40,410 nucleotides of DNA from CALELF01 sp045617925 (GTDB lineage Bacteria > Synergistota > Synergistia > Synergistales > Synergistaceae). This document shows positions 8,368-16,710 of the stretch, in pieces. Under the pieces are notes generated by a model. That model searched no databases and was not told where the DNA came from. It saw only the letters and a list, made by a program, of their open reading frames with translations. Made by a program: the position numbers and the translations under genes. The stretch spans positions 1 through 40,410 of the forward strand of contig JAZLJR010000020.1 in assembly GCA_045617925.1 (NCBI GenBank), given 5' to 3'. Numbering within the stretch: position 1 is the first letter of the stretch; each line of letters starts with the position of its first letter.

Positions 8368-9870
8368 CTACACATTTTTTATTTTGTAATAAGCCCTTAT
8401 GTTTAGAAGTATCAACAAAATCATAACTACTCCAAAACACCAAGAAATATATAGATTTTGCGTATAACCAGCAACTATATAGGTAAAGAAACATACTATT
8501 GCAACAGTAAGTGCATATGGGAGCTGTGTTCTAACGTGAGCCATATGTTTACACTGCGAACCAGCAGATGCCATAATTGTGGTATCGGAAATTGGAGAAC
8601 AATGATCACCACAAACAGCACCCGCCAAGCAAGCGGATATACCTATAATAAACATTTCGTTTTCTGGTGGAAACATTGCCACTATGATAGGAATAAGAAT
8701 ACCAAATGTGCCCCAAGAAGAGCCCGTAGCAAAAGCTAAAATGTAACCAACCAAGAAAATAACTGCCGGCAATAAACTATAGAGTGATGAAGATGCGCCA
8801 CGCATTAACATGGCTACATACTGGTTTGCCAAAAGCAAATTAGAAATGTTTTTCAAGGCAATTGCAAGTGTTAATACTAATATTGCGGGGATCATTGTAG
8901 AAAACCCCTTTGGAATACAGGCCATACACTCTTCAAAGGTAAGCACCTTACGACCGGTAGCATATATAACAGTAATTACCAATGCAAAAACTGCTCCCCA
9001 AGGCAAGGCAAGCGCAGAAGTTGTATTTGCAAATGCATCTACCAAACTAGCACCTCTCCAAAAACCACCAACGTAGAGCATTCCGGTAATACAAAAAACT
9101 ATCAATACACTCACTGGAACCAACAAATCAAAAAGATTAGCTTTGGGATTTGTGGTAACACTCACCTTCTCCATCAATGCATCCTTGTCTTCTCCATTTG
9201 AAGCCTGTAATTGTGCACTTTTCATTGGACCGTAGTCAAAATTTAGCAATGTTAAAAAGAGAACAAAGACTATTGTAAAAATTGAGTAAAAATTATACGG
9301 GATAGCCTGGCAAAAAAGCTGTATACCACTTACTCCATTGTGTAATCCCTTTGCGGTCGTTGAAACTGCTGCAGCCCAAGATGAAATTGGTGCTATCATA
9401 CAAATCGGAGCAGCAGTAGCATCTATTATGTAAGCAAGCTTTGCTCTTGCCACATGTTGCTTATCGGTAACAGGTCTCATAACTGAACCAACTGTCAGGC
9501 AATTAAAATAATCATCCACAAAAAGTAAAAGTCCAAAAATAAAAGTCAAAAAAATTGCACCACGTCGCGTATTACATCTTTTTGCAGCAAAATCTCCAAA
9601 GGCAGAGGAACCACCAGCTTCGTTTATTATGGCAACCATAATACCGAGCACAACTAGAAAAACTAGAATACCTGCCGTAGTTTTATCCGCGATACCTTCA
9701 ATTAATCCCTCTTTTATAATAACGTCCAGTGCACTTAACGGTGCAAAGTTAGTATAAAACAAAGCACCAATAAAGATTCCTACAAAAAGTGATGAATAAA
9801 CTTCTTTTGTTATAAGTGCTAAAGCGACTGCCACAACAGGAGGCACTAACGACCAGAATGTTCCTACCAA
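8368..9870 (-). CDS. Na+/H+ antiporter, NhaC family (TTG start)
   Basis: A membrane protein of about 500 residues with roughly a dozen hydrophobic segments. It belongs to the NhaC-like antiporters: the segments LFVDDYFNCLTVGSVMRP, IDATAAPICMIAPISSW and GDHCSPISDTT are diagnostic and probably line the ion path. Within this superfamily some members exchange amino-acid substrates, so the substrate is not certain. A GTG at 9879 abuts the AGGAGG ribosome binding site, so the TTG at 9870, eight bases beyond it, is the better start. It overlaps nothing and follows the LptF/G gene by about 12 bp in the same operon. Confidence 0.85.
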   Translation of the reverse strand: MVGTFWSLVPPVVAVALALITKEVYSSLFVGIFIGALFYTNFAPLSALDVIIKEGLIEGIADKTTAGILVFLVVLGIMVAIINEAGGSSAFGDFAAKRCNTRRGAIFLTFIFGLLLFVDDYFNCLTVGSVMRPVTDKQHVARAKLAYIIDATAAPICMIAPISSWAAAVSTTAKGLHNGVSGIQLFCQAIPYNFYSIFTIVFVLFLTLLNFDYGPMKSAQLQASNGEDKDALMEKVSVTTNPKANLFDLLVPVSVLIVFCITGMLYVGGFWRGASLVDAFANTTSALALPWGAVFALVITVIYATGRKVLTFEECMACIPKGFSTMIPAILVLTLAIALKNISNLLLANQYVAMLMRGASSSLYSLLPAVIFLVGYILAFATGSSWGTFGILIPIIVAMFPPENEMFIIGISACLAGAVCGDHCSPISDTTIMASAGSQCKHMAHVRTQLPYALTVAIVCFFTYIVAGYTQNLYISWCFGVVMILLILLNIRAYYKIKNV

Positions 9871-9882
9871 AGAAGCCACCTC

Positions 9883-10998
9883 CTAACCAAGAGCGTTAGC
9901 CTTGCGGCATAGTTTTAGAGAAACAAAAACAAATATCACGTTTGCAGACCACGCAGCAATAGCAGGATGAACCTTGCCATTTTCACCAAAGGCACTGGAA
10001 AATGACAAAATAACATAGTAAGCAAATATGATTATAACAGACATTCCAAGTCCTACACTAGAACTTGACCTTTGTGGTCTGCTGCCTAATGCTGCACCAA
10101 GCAGCGCAAATATGAGACACGCCCAAGGCACAGCAAAACGCATGTGGAGTGTCATTTCATGCCAACCCGAAAATTCGCCTGTCTGTTTTTTTAATTTTAT
10201 TGCGTCAATAAGTTCGGGTATTGTCATTTCGTCTGGTGTGTCATGAGAAATGTTAAGTTGTTTCTGTGTTAAATTTATGTGTAAAATTTGATCTTCAAAA
10301 GAAAAAAGCTGCTGCACTTTTTTGGTGGCAGTATCAACTTCAAACACTGCACCGTCATACATGTGCCATTGCCCATCTTCCCAATTTGCACGAGTGGCCA
10401 CAGCTATTTGTGTAAGTTTCCCATCAGTGAACTCTTGGGATACTATATTGGACATTTCCTTTGACTTATTATTCAACTTATCAATGTAAAGCATACGCTT
10501 TACTTGCCCGTTTTCTTCCTCTTTGAAGAAAGTCTTTTCAGTAAAAATTGGCGCCTTTTCATGCAAAATTTCATAGTGGAGCACGTTCTGCGCTGCCTTT
10601 TCACTCATCGGGACTATTGCTTCATTCAAAAAAAACATAGCAAAAACAACAAAAATTGAACAAAGTGCAACAGGACGTGTAATTCTATTAAATGAAAGTC
10701 CAGCTGATTTTAAAGCTACAAGCTCAGAATTGGAAGAAAGCTTACCAAATCCCAAAAGAGAAGCAAGTAAACAACTCATTGGGAAGGTAAGAACTATAAA
10801 ACGTGGTAAGCTATAAATAAAAAGACGTGCTACAACAAGCACCGGAACATGCTTTTCAACTATTAGCTGTGCGGTCTTAAAGAGCAAACCACCTGCCACA
10901 AGCAAAATTGAAAAGGCAATAATGCCATAGATAAAGGGTCCTTTTACTTCATTTAATATGAACTTGTCAAGGGTTTTAAATTTAAATGACTGTTTCAT
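9883..10998 (-). CDS. LptF/LptG (YjgP/YjgQ) lipopolysaccharide export permease
   Basis: A 371-residue inner-membrane permease. It has the family layout: about three N-terminal membrane segments (LDKFILNEVKGPFIYGIIAF onward), a periplasmic beta-jellyroll (about 130-270) and three C-terminal segments. LptF and LptG with LptB form the ABC transporter that pulls LPS from the inner membrane. Only one such gene is here; the partner must be elsewhere, or it acts as a homodimer. The ATG at 10998, four bases after the lpxA stop, is preferred over upstream in-frame starts inside lpxA, suggesting translational coupling. Confidence 0.88.
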   Translation of the reverse strand: MKQSFKFKTLDKFILNEVKGPFIYGIIAFSILLVAGGLLFKTAQLIVEKHVPVLVVARLFIYSLPRFIVLTFPMSCLLASLLGFGKLSSNSELVALKSAGLSFNRITRPVALCSIFVVFAMFFLNEAIVPMSEKAAQNVLHYEILHEKAPIFTEKTFFKEEENGQVKRMLYIDKLNNKSKEMSNIVSQEFTDGKLTQIAVATRANWEDGQWHMYDGAVFEVDTATKKVQQLFSFEDQILHINLTQKQLNISHDTPDEMTIPELIDAIKLKKQTGEFSGWHEMTLHMRFAVPWACLIFALLGAALGSRPQRSSSSVGLGMSVIIIFAYYVILSFSSAFGENGKVHPAIAAWSANVIFVFVSLKLCRKANALG

Positions 10999-11002
10999 AT
11001 TT

Positions 11003-11830
11003 CTAGGCCATTTCTTCATCTGTAGCAGATTTTTTTGTTTCCTTTGTAAAACGTGGGGCAAAACCACGAATTGTTGAACGAGCAAAATCTATTATTAATC
11101 TTGCCTCTGGATCAGTTGGAAATTCTCTTTCAATTTCTGCAATAGCTTCCTTAAAAAGTAGTCCTTCATCATATATTTTCTTATATAGGTTATGAATCTT
11201 CGTTCTCTGAGCCTGATCAAAGCCACGACGACGAAGTCCAACTTTATTTATGTCATAAACTCTAACTGGCGCACCAACTGCCATCATAAATGGCGGAATA
11301 TCTTGAGTAAGTCTGCTCATTCCTCCAACCATACAATAAGAACCAATGTGCACAAACTGATGAAACCCGCTCATACCGCCAATAACAGCGTAGTCACCAA
11401 TATGAACATGACCTGCTATACCATTTTTGTTAGCAATCGTGCATCCTTTACCTGTTTTCACATTATGAGCACAATGCACGTTTTCCATGATGAAACAACC
11501 ATCACCTATCTCAGTCGTTTCACCTTCGCCTGTCGCCCGGTTTATTGTCACATACTCACGACATGTAACCCCATCACCTAGTATAGCCCAAGTAATTTCA
11601 CCTTTATAACTTAGGTCTTGTGGTGGACCACCTATAACTGCATGCTCATGTATACGGCAATTTTTACCGATTTTTGTATAATCACAAACACGTGAAAATG
11701 GGCGAAGAATCGTGCCTTCGCCTATTTCCACCTTACCATCTACAACACAATAAGCACCAATTTCAACATTTGACGCAATTTGAGCATCCGGAGAAACTAT
11801 TGCAGTTGGATGAATTTTAATGTTTGCCAT
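11003..11830 (-). CDS. lpxA: UDP-N-acetylglucosamine O-acyltransferase LpxA
   Basis: A 275-residue left-handed beta-helix enzyme, the first step of lipid A synthesis: transfer of a 3-hydroxyacyl chain from ACP to UDP-GlcNAc. Hexapeptide repeats run from residue 1 to about 190. The catalytic histidine is H122 in ENVHCAHNVKTG. GGPPQDLSYKGE and GFHQFVHIG are typical LpxA blocks, and a helical C-terminal domain follows. An AGGAGG site precedes the ATG. In most genomes fabZ sits between lpxC and lpxA; here the two are only 12 bp apart. Confidence 0.96.
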   Translation of the reverse strand: MANIKIHPTAIVSPDAQIASNVEIGAYCVVDGKVEIGEGTILRPFSRVCDYTKIGKNCRIHEHAVIGGPPQDLSYKGEITWAILGDGVTCREYVTINRATGEGETTEIGDGCFIMENVHCAHNVKTGKGCTIANKNGIAGHVHIGDYAVIGGMSGFHQFVHIGSYCMVGGMSRLTQDIPPFMMAVGAPVRVYDINKVGLRRRGFDQAQRTKIHNLYKKIYDEGLLFKEAIAEIEREFPTDPEARLIIDFARSTIRGFAPRFTKETKKSATDEEMA

Positions 11831-11842
11831 GTTGAGAACCTC

Positions 11843-12664
11843 CTACCTGATATTTAATACCTTAAGCAATTTTCCTCTTAACAATCCATGCGTCGAATGA
11901 CCAGCACAATGGGCAACATAGTGTCCAATTGGCGCTTGACCAAGCAATGCAAGGTCACCTAAAAGATCTAGCACCTTATGAGTAACACACTCTAACGGGA
12001 AACGAAGTTCTTGCCCCTCTGCAAGACCATGCTCGTCAAAGACCATTGCGTTATCCAACGAACCACCGCGAGCAAGACCATATTTTTTCAGAAATTCAAA
12101 CTCTCGTGTCAAACCAAAGGTTCTAGCTTTACAGATTATGTTAATAAAATTCTCTTGATTTATTTCATAAGTCACTGTTTGAATTCCAACCGGTGTTCCA
12201 GAATAATCAATAGTGTATGTTATTTTTAATACTTCAGATGGCAGAGCTATTACTAATCTGCATCCATTCTGCTCCACCACAGAAACAGGAGAGGAAACAA
12301 ACAGCTTTTTGACGGGTGTACCATTATCAACAATGTTATCCTTTATTTGCTCTACAAAAACTTCCGCGCTTCCATCCAAAATTGGAATTTCTTCAAACTT
12401 GTTCTTTATAAGGACAGAATCTAGCCCCATGCCAATAATAGCTCCAAGCATATGCTCGCCAGTCCGGGTCACTACACCATTGGGCAAACGGAAAGCTGTT
12501 AACCGAGAATCTTCAGCTAACTCAGCTTCTGTAATGGAGCAAACGCCATTATCATTTTCAAAGTATATACCTGGCTTATCATAAGGGCAAAGCGTAACAC
12601 ATGCATCTTGCCCACTATGAAGCCCTATCCCATTGAAGGTTAATTCTCTTGCTAATGTTTTCAT
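11843..12664 (-). CDS. lpxC: UDP-3-O-acyl-N-acetylglucosamine deacetylase LpxC
   Basis: A 273-residue zinc hydrolase, the committed step of lipid A synthesis. Visible active-site residues are E70-H71 in RTGEHMLGA, H229 and D233 in THKVLDLLGD (the zinc ligands with H71), and H256 in CAGHSTHG. GIGLHSG near the N-terminus is also conserved. The ATG at 12664 is chosen: it has AAGGT nine bases upstream, whereas the in-frame TTG at 12679 lies inside lpxD. Only one base separates it from the lpxD stop, so the genes are coupled. Confidence 0.96.
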   Translation of the reverse strand: MKTLARELTFNGIGLHSGQDACVTLCPYDKPGIYFENDNGVCSITEAELAEDSRLTAFRLPNGVVTRTGEHMLGAIIGMGLDSVLIKNKFEEIPILDGSAEVFVEQIKDNIVDNGTPVKKLFVSSPVSVVEQNGCRLVIALPSEVLKITYTIDYSGTPVGIQTVTYEINQENFINIICKARTFGLTREFEFLKKYGLARGGSLDNAMVFDEHGLAEGQELRFPLECVTHKVLDLLGDLALLGQAPIGHYVAHCAGHSTHGLLRGKLLKVLNIR

Positions 12665-12665
12665 C

Positions 12666-13685
12666 TTAATTACCTTCAAGCTTTTTCAATTTAACTTCAA
12701 GCTCCTTAACTTTCTTTATCAGATCCGGCACTCGACGCAATGAAGCTTGATAACGTAATTCTTTTTTATGCTCTTGTGCAGGAAAACCAGAAACCATAGC
12801 TCCAGCGGGTATATCCGTTGAAACACCAGACAAACCACCAACTGTAACACCATCACCAATTGTTACATGATTTCCAGCTCCGCTACCAGCAGCAAAGGTA
12901 ACACCATTTCCAACAATAGTGCTTCCAGCAAGCCCAGCTCTGCCACAAAAGACGCAAAATGCGCCAATACGGCAATTATGCCCAATCTTCACATGACTAT
13001 CTATCTTTGTGAAGTCTCCAATAAGCGTTTCACCAAAAGTAGCTCTGTCTATTGAAGAATAGGCTCCAACTTCAACCCCGCGTTTGATGTGGGCAATGCC
13101 AATTTGTGGCACGCGAACAATGCCACATTCTTTATCTGGCATAAAGCCAAAACCTGGGCAACCTATAACAGCATGAGAGCGTATTATACATTCATCTTCA
13201 ATAATGGTTCCATAGTATATTACAGCATGGCTTTCAACAATTGTTCCCTTACCTATAAAGGCATTTTCACCAATAACTGCATATTCCTTTATCACGGCTC
13301 CATCAGAGATAACAGCCCCACTTTTTATCACTGCACCCACACCTATAGTTGCAGTTTCTGCAATTTGAGTATCAAGTGCAATAAGAACATTTTGTGCTAA
13401 GTTTTCACTTGGTGCTGTATCAAAAAGCCGAAGTAATTTTATCAATTGTTCTTTAGGATTTTTTTCAAATACTAATCCAGAAGAAAACTCCGCAATTTGT
13501 CCTTCAACAGTAAATAAAACCATATCGGGCGTTATAAATTTCTTGTATTTTTTCTCCCAAAGCGGGCAAATTGTTCCTGGCACATAACTATCAGGAGCAG
13601 AAACACCGTTAATTATAAGTGTTTCATTCCCCACTATTTTTCCACCAGTTATATTTGCAATTTCCTTTAAAGTATATTGTTTCAT
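12666..13685 (-). CDS. lpxD: UDP-3-O-(3-hydroxyacyl)glucosamine N-acyltransferase LpxD
   Basis: A 339-residue enzyme that adds the second, amide-linked acyl chain in lipid A synthesis. It has an N-terminal uridine-binding domain (1-100), a left-handed beta-helix of hexapeptide repeats (about 100-300) with the catalytic histidine H236 in HVKIGHNCRIG, and a C-terminal coiled helix. HAVIGCPGFGF is a typical LpxD block. It is the first gene of the lpxD-lpxC-lpxA-lptF/G-nhaC-ileS-rluD-rlmB series. A terminator lies directly upstream, and no clear promoter is visible in the remaining 45 bp. Confidence 0.95.
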   Translation of the reverse strand: MKQYTLKEIANITGGKIVGNETLIINGVSAPDSYVPGTICPLWEKKYKKFITPDMVLFTVEGQIAEFSSGLVFEKNPKEQLIKLLRLFDTAPSENLAQNVLIALDTQIAETATIGVGAVIKSGAVISDGAVIKEYAVIGENAFIGKGTIVESHAVIYYGTIIEDECIIRSHAVIGCPGFGFMPDKECGIVRVPQIGIAHIKRGVEVGAYSSIDRATFGETLIGDFTKIDSHVKIGHNCRIGAFCVFCGRAGLAGSTIVGNGVTFAAGSGAGNHVTIGDGVTVGGLSGVSTDIPAGAMVSGFPAQEHKKELRYQASLRRVPDLIKKVKELEVKLKKLEGN

Positions 13686-13731
13686 CTCGGTACTCCTAAA
13701 GCAAAACCTTCGTTACACAGAAAAAAAGAAA

Positions 13732-13778
13732 AAACAAAACAAACCGTGGCAAGAAAATTCACCACAGTTGTTTTGTTT
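13732..13778 (-). terminator. Intrinsic terminator after bamA
   Basis: An imperfect hairpin pairs 13732-13749 with 13762-13778, with CCACGG/CTGTGG at its GC-rich tip. On the minus strand it is followed by a T-rich tail (TTTTCTTTTTTT). It lies 12 bp after the bamA stop and should separate bamA from lpxD. Some read-through is likely needed, because lpxD has no evident promoter of its own. Confidence 0.7.
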
Positions 13779-13790
13779 GTGTATTTTTCA

Positions 13791-15773
13791 TTAGAACATA
13801 TCACCAAAGCCAAAGTGGAAACGCCCCTCGTCTCCGTTTGCATAGTCAAGGCGAATATTTCCCATTGGCGTATTAAGTCTTATACCAACCCCTGGTGCAT
13901 ATTGCATGTTATTAAAGAAGCTTCCTTCAAGACAGCCGCTATCTCCACCCCAAGCACCGCCAATATCATAGAAACCGACCAAGGTAACCATTTTGGCGAC
14001 TGGCAAACGAAGTTCAATATTACCCAAGAACATTTGCTCACCATGCAAGAAGTCATTATCATATCCACGAAGCGTAGTATCACCACCAACTTCATACATT
14101 TCATCATATGGAACAGTTCCAGTGGAAGCACCTGCAATAGCACGCATCGCAAGAGACATAGGAACACCATCAACACCATCAAAGAGCTCACTGTCAATTA
14201 TCCCAGCAAAGAAATTATTAAGTGGGAAATAGACACGACCGTCAAACCAATACTTCATGTATGTATCCGACCTGCCAGTAACGCTCGCATAGCCTAGTTG
14301 AAAGTGAACGCTCTCGACATCACCCTTTGGATATGCAACATATTCACTTAACCCGTTACGACGAGTACTTAATGTCAAGGAATAATAATTACCGTCACGA
14401 AGCTCACGTTCACGTATAAATTTCACGACATCATCTTTGTTACTGGGATTAAGACCAGCAGCACTAATCAAAGCAGCCTTATCTCGTGCATATTCTCCCC
14501 AATTAGAATCGACCTTTATATCACTATTTCTTGTATTGTGCCAGTCAAGCAGAGCATACCAACTAAAACGTGATTCATCTTTAAACAGTTTACCAAATCC
14601 AAAATAAAGACCGTATTTATCTCTGTCATATTCCATAACACGCTTACCATGGTAATAGAAGTAAACATCATCCCACATTCTGCGGTATGCACCGATTTTC
14701 CAAGATAATATTTTACCCGACATGTATGGTTGCTCGTAAGATGCCCAATAGTTGCTTCTTCTACCAATTTCAAAACCCACAACAAGCTTCATACCGTTAC
14801 CACCTATGTTGCTGTTTTCATAGGTAATACCACCACCAAAACCGCTCTGTGTACCATAAGAAACATTAAAGCCAAGCTTACCAGTTCGTGCTTCTTCAAC
14901 AGTAATGATAACAACCATTTCATCTGGAGTTTCTCCACTGTCAAAACTGACATTAACGTCACTAAAATAACCTAGCGACTGCAAACGGGTTATGGACTGA
15001 CGAAGCTTGCTTGAATTAAAGACTTCTCCCTGTTTAACTTTCAAATAACGATCTATAACATAACGCTTAGTGTATTTATTGCCTTGGACTATTATTTGAG
15101 AAACTACCGGTTCTGCTATTACAATGGTGATTTTTTCGCCCTCAATACGAACGTCTTTGACCGTAGCCATAGAATATCCACCATTTTGGTATTTTTCTTT
15201 TATACGCTGAATATCATTTCTAAAAAATGTTCTGTTGAAAATCATACCTGGTTGAGTAAAAAGAATCGCGCGAAGTTCTTCTGTGGAATATACAGTATTG
15301 CCTTCAAAATTAATTTCAGCAACATTAGGATTCTCTGTAACAACAAACGTAACCTTCAAGCCACCATCAGCATCTTCAACTTCATAGTCAGTCATTCCAA
15401 AGAAACCAAGTTCAAAGATAGCTTCCGCATCCTTGCGTAGTTTTTCCTCGTCAATCTCATCCCCAATTTTTGATGTGCAAACACTCAAAATATGGTCTTT
15501 TGCTACTTGAGAATTTCCCATAACGTCAAACGCTACTATCTTTGTTGATGAATTAGATTTCCTCTTGTATGCATCCTTTAAAATATCAGGAGCAACTTGT
15601 TGCGATTTTTGCAAACGCTCTGCATTCTGTGCGTGCTGATGCAGTTGTTGTTTCAATCTCGTTGCAGCATCACTTTGTTCTGCAGAAGCATCAGCAAAAC
15701 TCGGCAGAGCCACTCCTAATAACAATATAAAAATGAGAGTAATGCAAAAAAGATATTGGCTTATTTTCTTCAT
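13791..15773 (-). CDS. bamA: Outer membrane protein assembly factor BamA
   Basis: A 660-residue Omp85-family protein that inserts beta-barrels into the outer membrane. A signal peptide (about 1-27, cut after SFA) is followed by a helical linker, three POTRA domains (about 76-150, 151-222 and 223-297) and a 16-strand barrel. The L6 loop motif is LRGYDND (VRGF/Y type), and the chain ends in FGFGDMF, with a terminal aromatic residue. Three POTRAs are fewer than the five of E. coli and fit Omp85 proteins of diderm Firmicutes or Synergistota. A TamA-like role is possible, but position next to lpxD supports BamA. Confidence 0.93.
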   Translation of the reverse strand: MKKISQYLFCITLIFILLLGVALPSFADASAEQSDAATRLKQQLHQHAQNAERLQKSQQVAPDILKDAYKRKSNSSTKIVAFDVMGNSQVAKDHILSVCTSKIGDEIDEEKLRKDAEAIFELGFFGMTDYEVEDADGGLKVTFVVTENPNVAEINFEGNTVYSTEELRAILFTQPGMIFNRTFFRNDIQRIKEKYQNGGYSMATVKDVRIEGEKITIVIAEPVVSQIIVQGNKYTKRYVIDRYLKVKQGEVFNSSKLRQSITRLQSLGYFSDVNVSFDSGETPDEMVVIITVEEARTGKLGFNVSYGTQSGFGGGITYENSNIGGNGMKLVVGFEIGRRSNYWASYEQPYMSGKILSWKIGAYRRMWDDVYFYYHGKRVMEYDRDKYGLYFGFGKLFKDESRFSWYALLDWHNTRNSDIKVDSNWGEYARDKAALISAAGLNPSNKDDVVKFIRERELRDGNYYSLTLSTRRNGLSEYVAYPKGDVESVHFQLGYASVTGRSDTYMKYWFDGRVYFPLNNFFAGIIDSELFDGVDGVPMSLAMRAIAGASTGTVPYDEMYEVGGDTTLRGYDNDFLHGEQMFLGNIELRLPVAKMVTLVGFYDIGGAWGGDSGCLEGSFFNNMQYAPGVGIRLNTPMGNIRLDYANGDEGRFHFGFGDMF

Positions 15774-15865
15774 AGTGAAGGCTCCTTAAATTATAATTCT
15801 CGTTTCTTAAAATTTTTGATCGTAATGTGCTAGTTCTATATGTATCATAAAAGCACACAGAGTGA

Positions 15866-15894
15866 ATTCTACCATAAATATTTGTTTTTGTAAA
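15866..15894 (-). promoter_or_regulatory. Promoter of bamA
   Basis: TTTACA (15889-15894) and TAGAAT (15866-15871) are separated by 17 bp on the minus strand, about 90 bp upstream of the bamA ATG, which has an AAGGAG ribosome binding site. Confidence 0.7.
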
Positions 15895-15931
15895 ACAAAA
15901 TAATCATTCCATACATAAAAACAAAATTAAT

Positions 15932-16657
15932 TTAAAAAATTGGAATTTTAGAAATTGCATCTGCTGTCACCTTGTGGTGAAGCATATCATTTAATGAGTA
16001 TAGAAAAAAGTTCTCTCCCTTTTGCAAAAACGTGCTAATACTGCAATTTTCAACGGCACATTTCCAAAATATGCTACTTGGAGCTTCTCCTAAAAGTGCA
16101 ATAAAAAGAGCTCTCGCTTCTGCACCATGGCCAACTAACACAATGTGTTTTTCACGTCGTTTCAATAACTTTTTGACAAATTTTTGGTGACGGGAAATAA
16201 TTTCTTCCGCACTCTCACCACCAAATAAGGTATTGTCTAACAGATTTTTTTTCCAGCGCGCAAAAAATTCTTTTCCATAGGTTTCATTAATCTCTTGAAT
16301 TGTTTTCCCTTCAAGTTTGCCAAAGTCCGCTTCTATCAACAGGGGCTCCTTTTCGACTGGCACACCGCCACACTCGCTCGATATAATTTCCGCTGTGGCA
16401 AATGCACGTTTCAATGGACTAGAAATAATGACTTCAGCATGGAATTGTTTCAGCCGTTTCGCCACTCGTAAAGCACCTTCTATACCCTCTTGACAAAGCT
16501 CAATATCACTTCGCCCCTGATAACGAAATTCTAAATTCCAAACAGATTTTCCGTGACGGACAAAGACAATTTTTTTCCCAGAAAAATCTATAGTAAAACC
16601 TGGTGAATCTAATTTTGTTTTTTCTTCATTCTTTTCGCTAGTCATAGTTTGCTCCAT
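15932..16657 (-). CDS. Histidine phosphatase family protein (phosphoglycerate mutase-like)
   Basis: A 241-residue branch-1 histidine phosphatase. The phosphohistidine motif is VRHGKSVWNLEFRYQGRSD; the second catalytic histidine is in VLVGHGAEARAL, and the acid residue is in EADFGKLEGKT. Family members act as phosphoglycerate mutases, alpha-ribazole phosphatases (CobC) or broad phosphatases; the sequence does not decide among these. The ATG at 16657 is chosen for its TGGAGT site. A GTG at 16699 lies in the clpC stop hairpin and would overlap clpC. It follows clpC but lies beyond a terminator. Confidence 0.85.
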   Translation of the reverse strand: MEQTMTSEKNEEKTKLDSPGFTIDFSGKKIVFVRHGKSVWNLEFRYQGRSDIELCQEGIEGALRVAKRLKQFHAEVIISSPLKRAFATAEIISSECGGVPVEKEPLLIEADFGKLEGKTIQEINETYGKEFFARWKKNLLDNTLFGGESAEEIISRHQKFVKKLLKRREKHIVLVGHGAEARALFIALLGEAPSSIFWKCAVENCSISTFLQKGENFFLYSLNDMLHHKVTADAISKIPIF

Positions 16658-16677
16658 TTTGAATTCACTCCACACAC

Positions 16678-16710
16678 TATAAAAGAGGGTGTTAGTCACC
16701 CTCTTTTATA
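16678..16710 (-). terminator. Hairpin terminator overlapping the clpC stop codon
   Basis: GAGGGTG (16697-16703, minus strand) pairs with CACCCTC (16685-16691) around a 5-nt loop holding the clpC stop TAA, and TTTTATA follows. Flanking A/T bases extend the perfect stem to 14 bp. The stem thus encodes the last residues of ClpC (E-G-D-stop). It should terminate or attenuate transcription into the phosphatase gene. Confidence 0.7.

Noticed and set aside
13677..14297. 206-codon frame on the plus strand opposite bamA
   Set aside because: It is antisense to a clearly coding region and has no family resemblance. It reflects codon bias of bamA.
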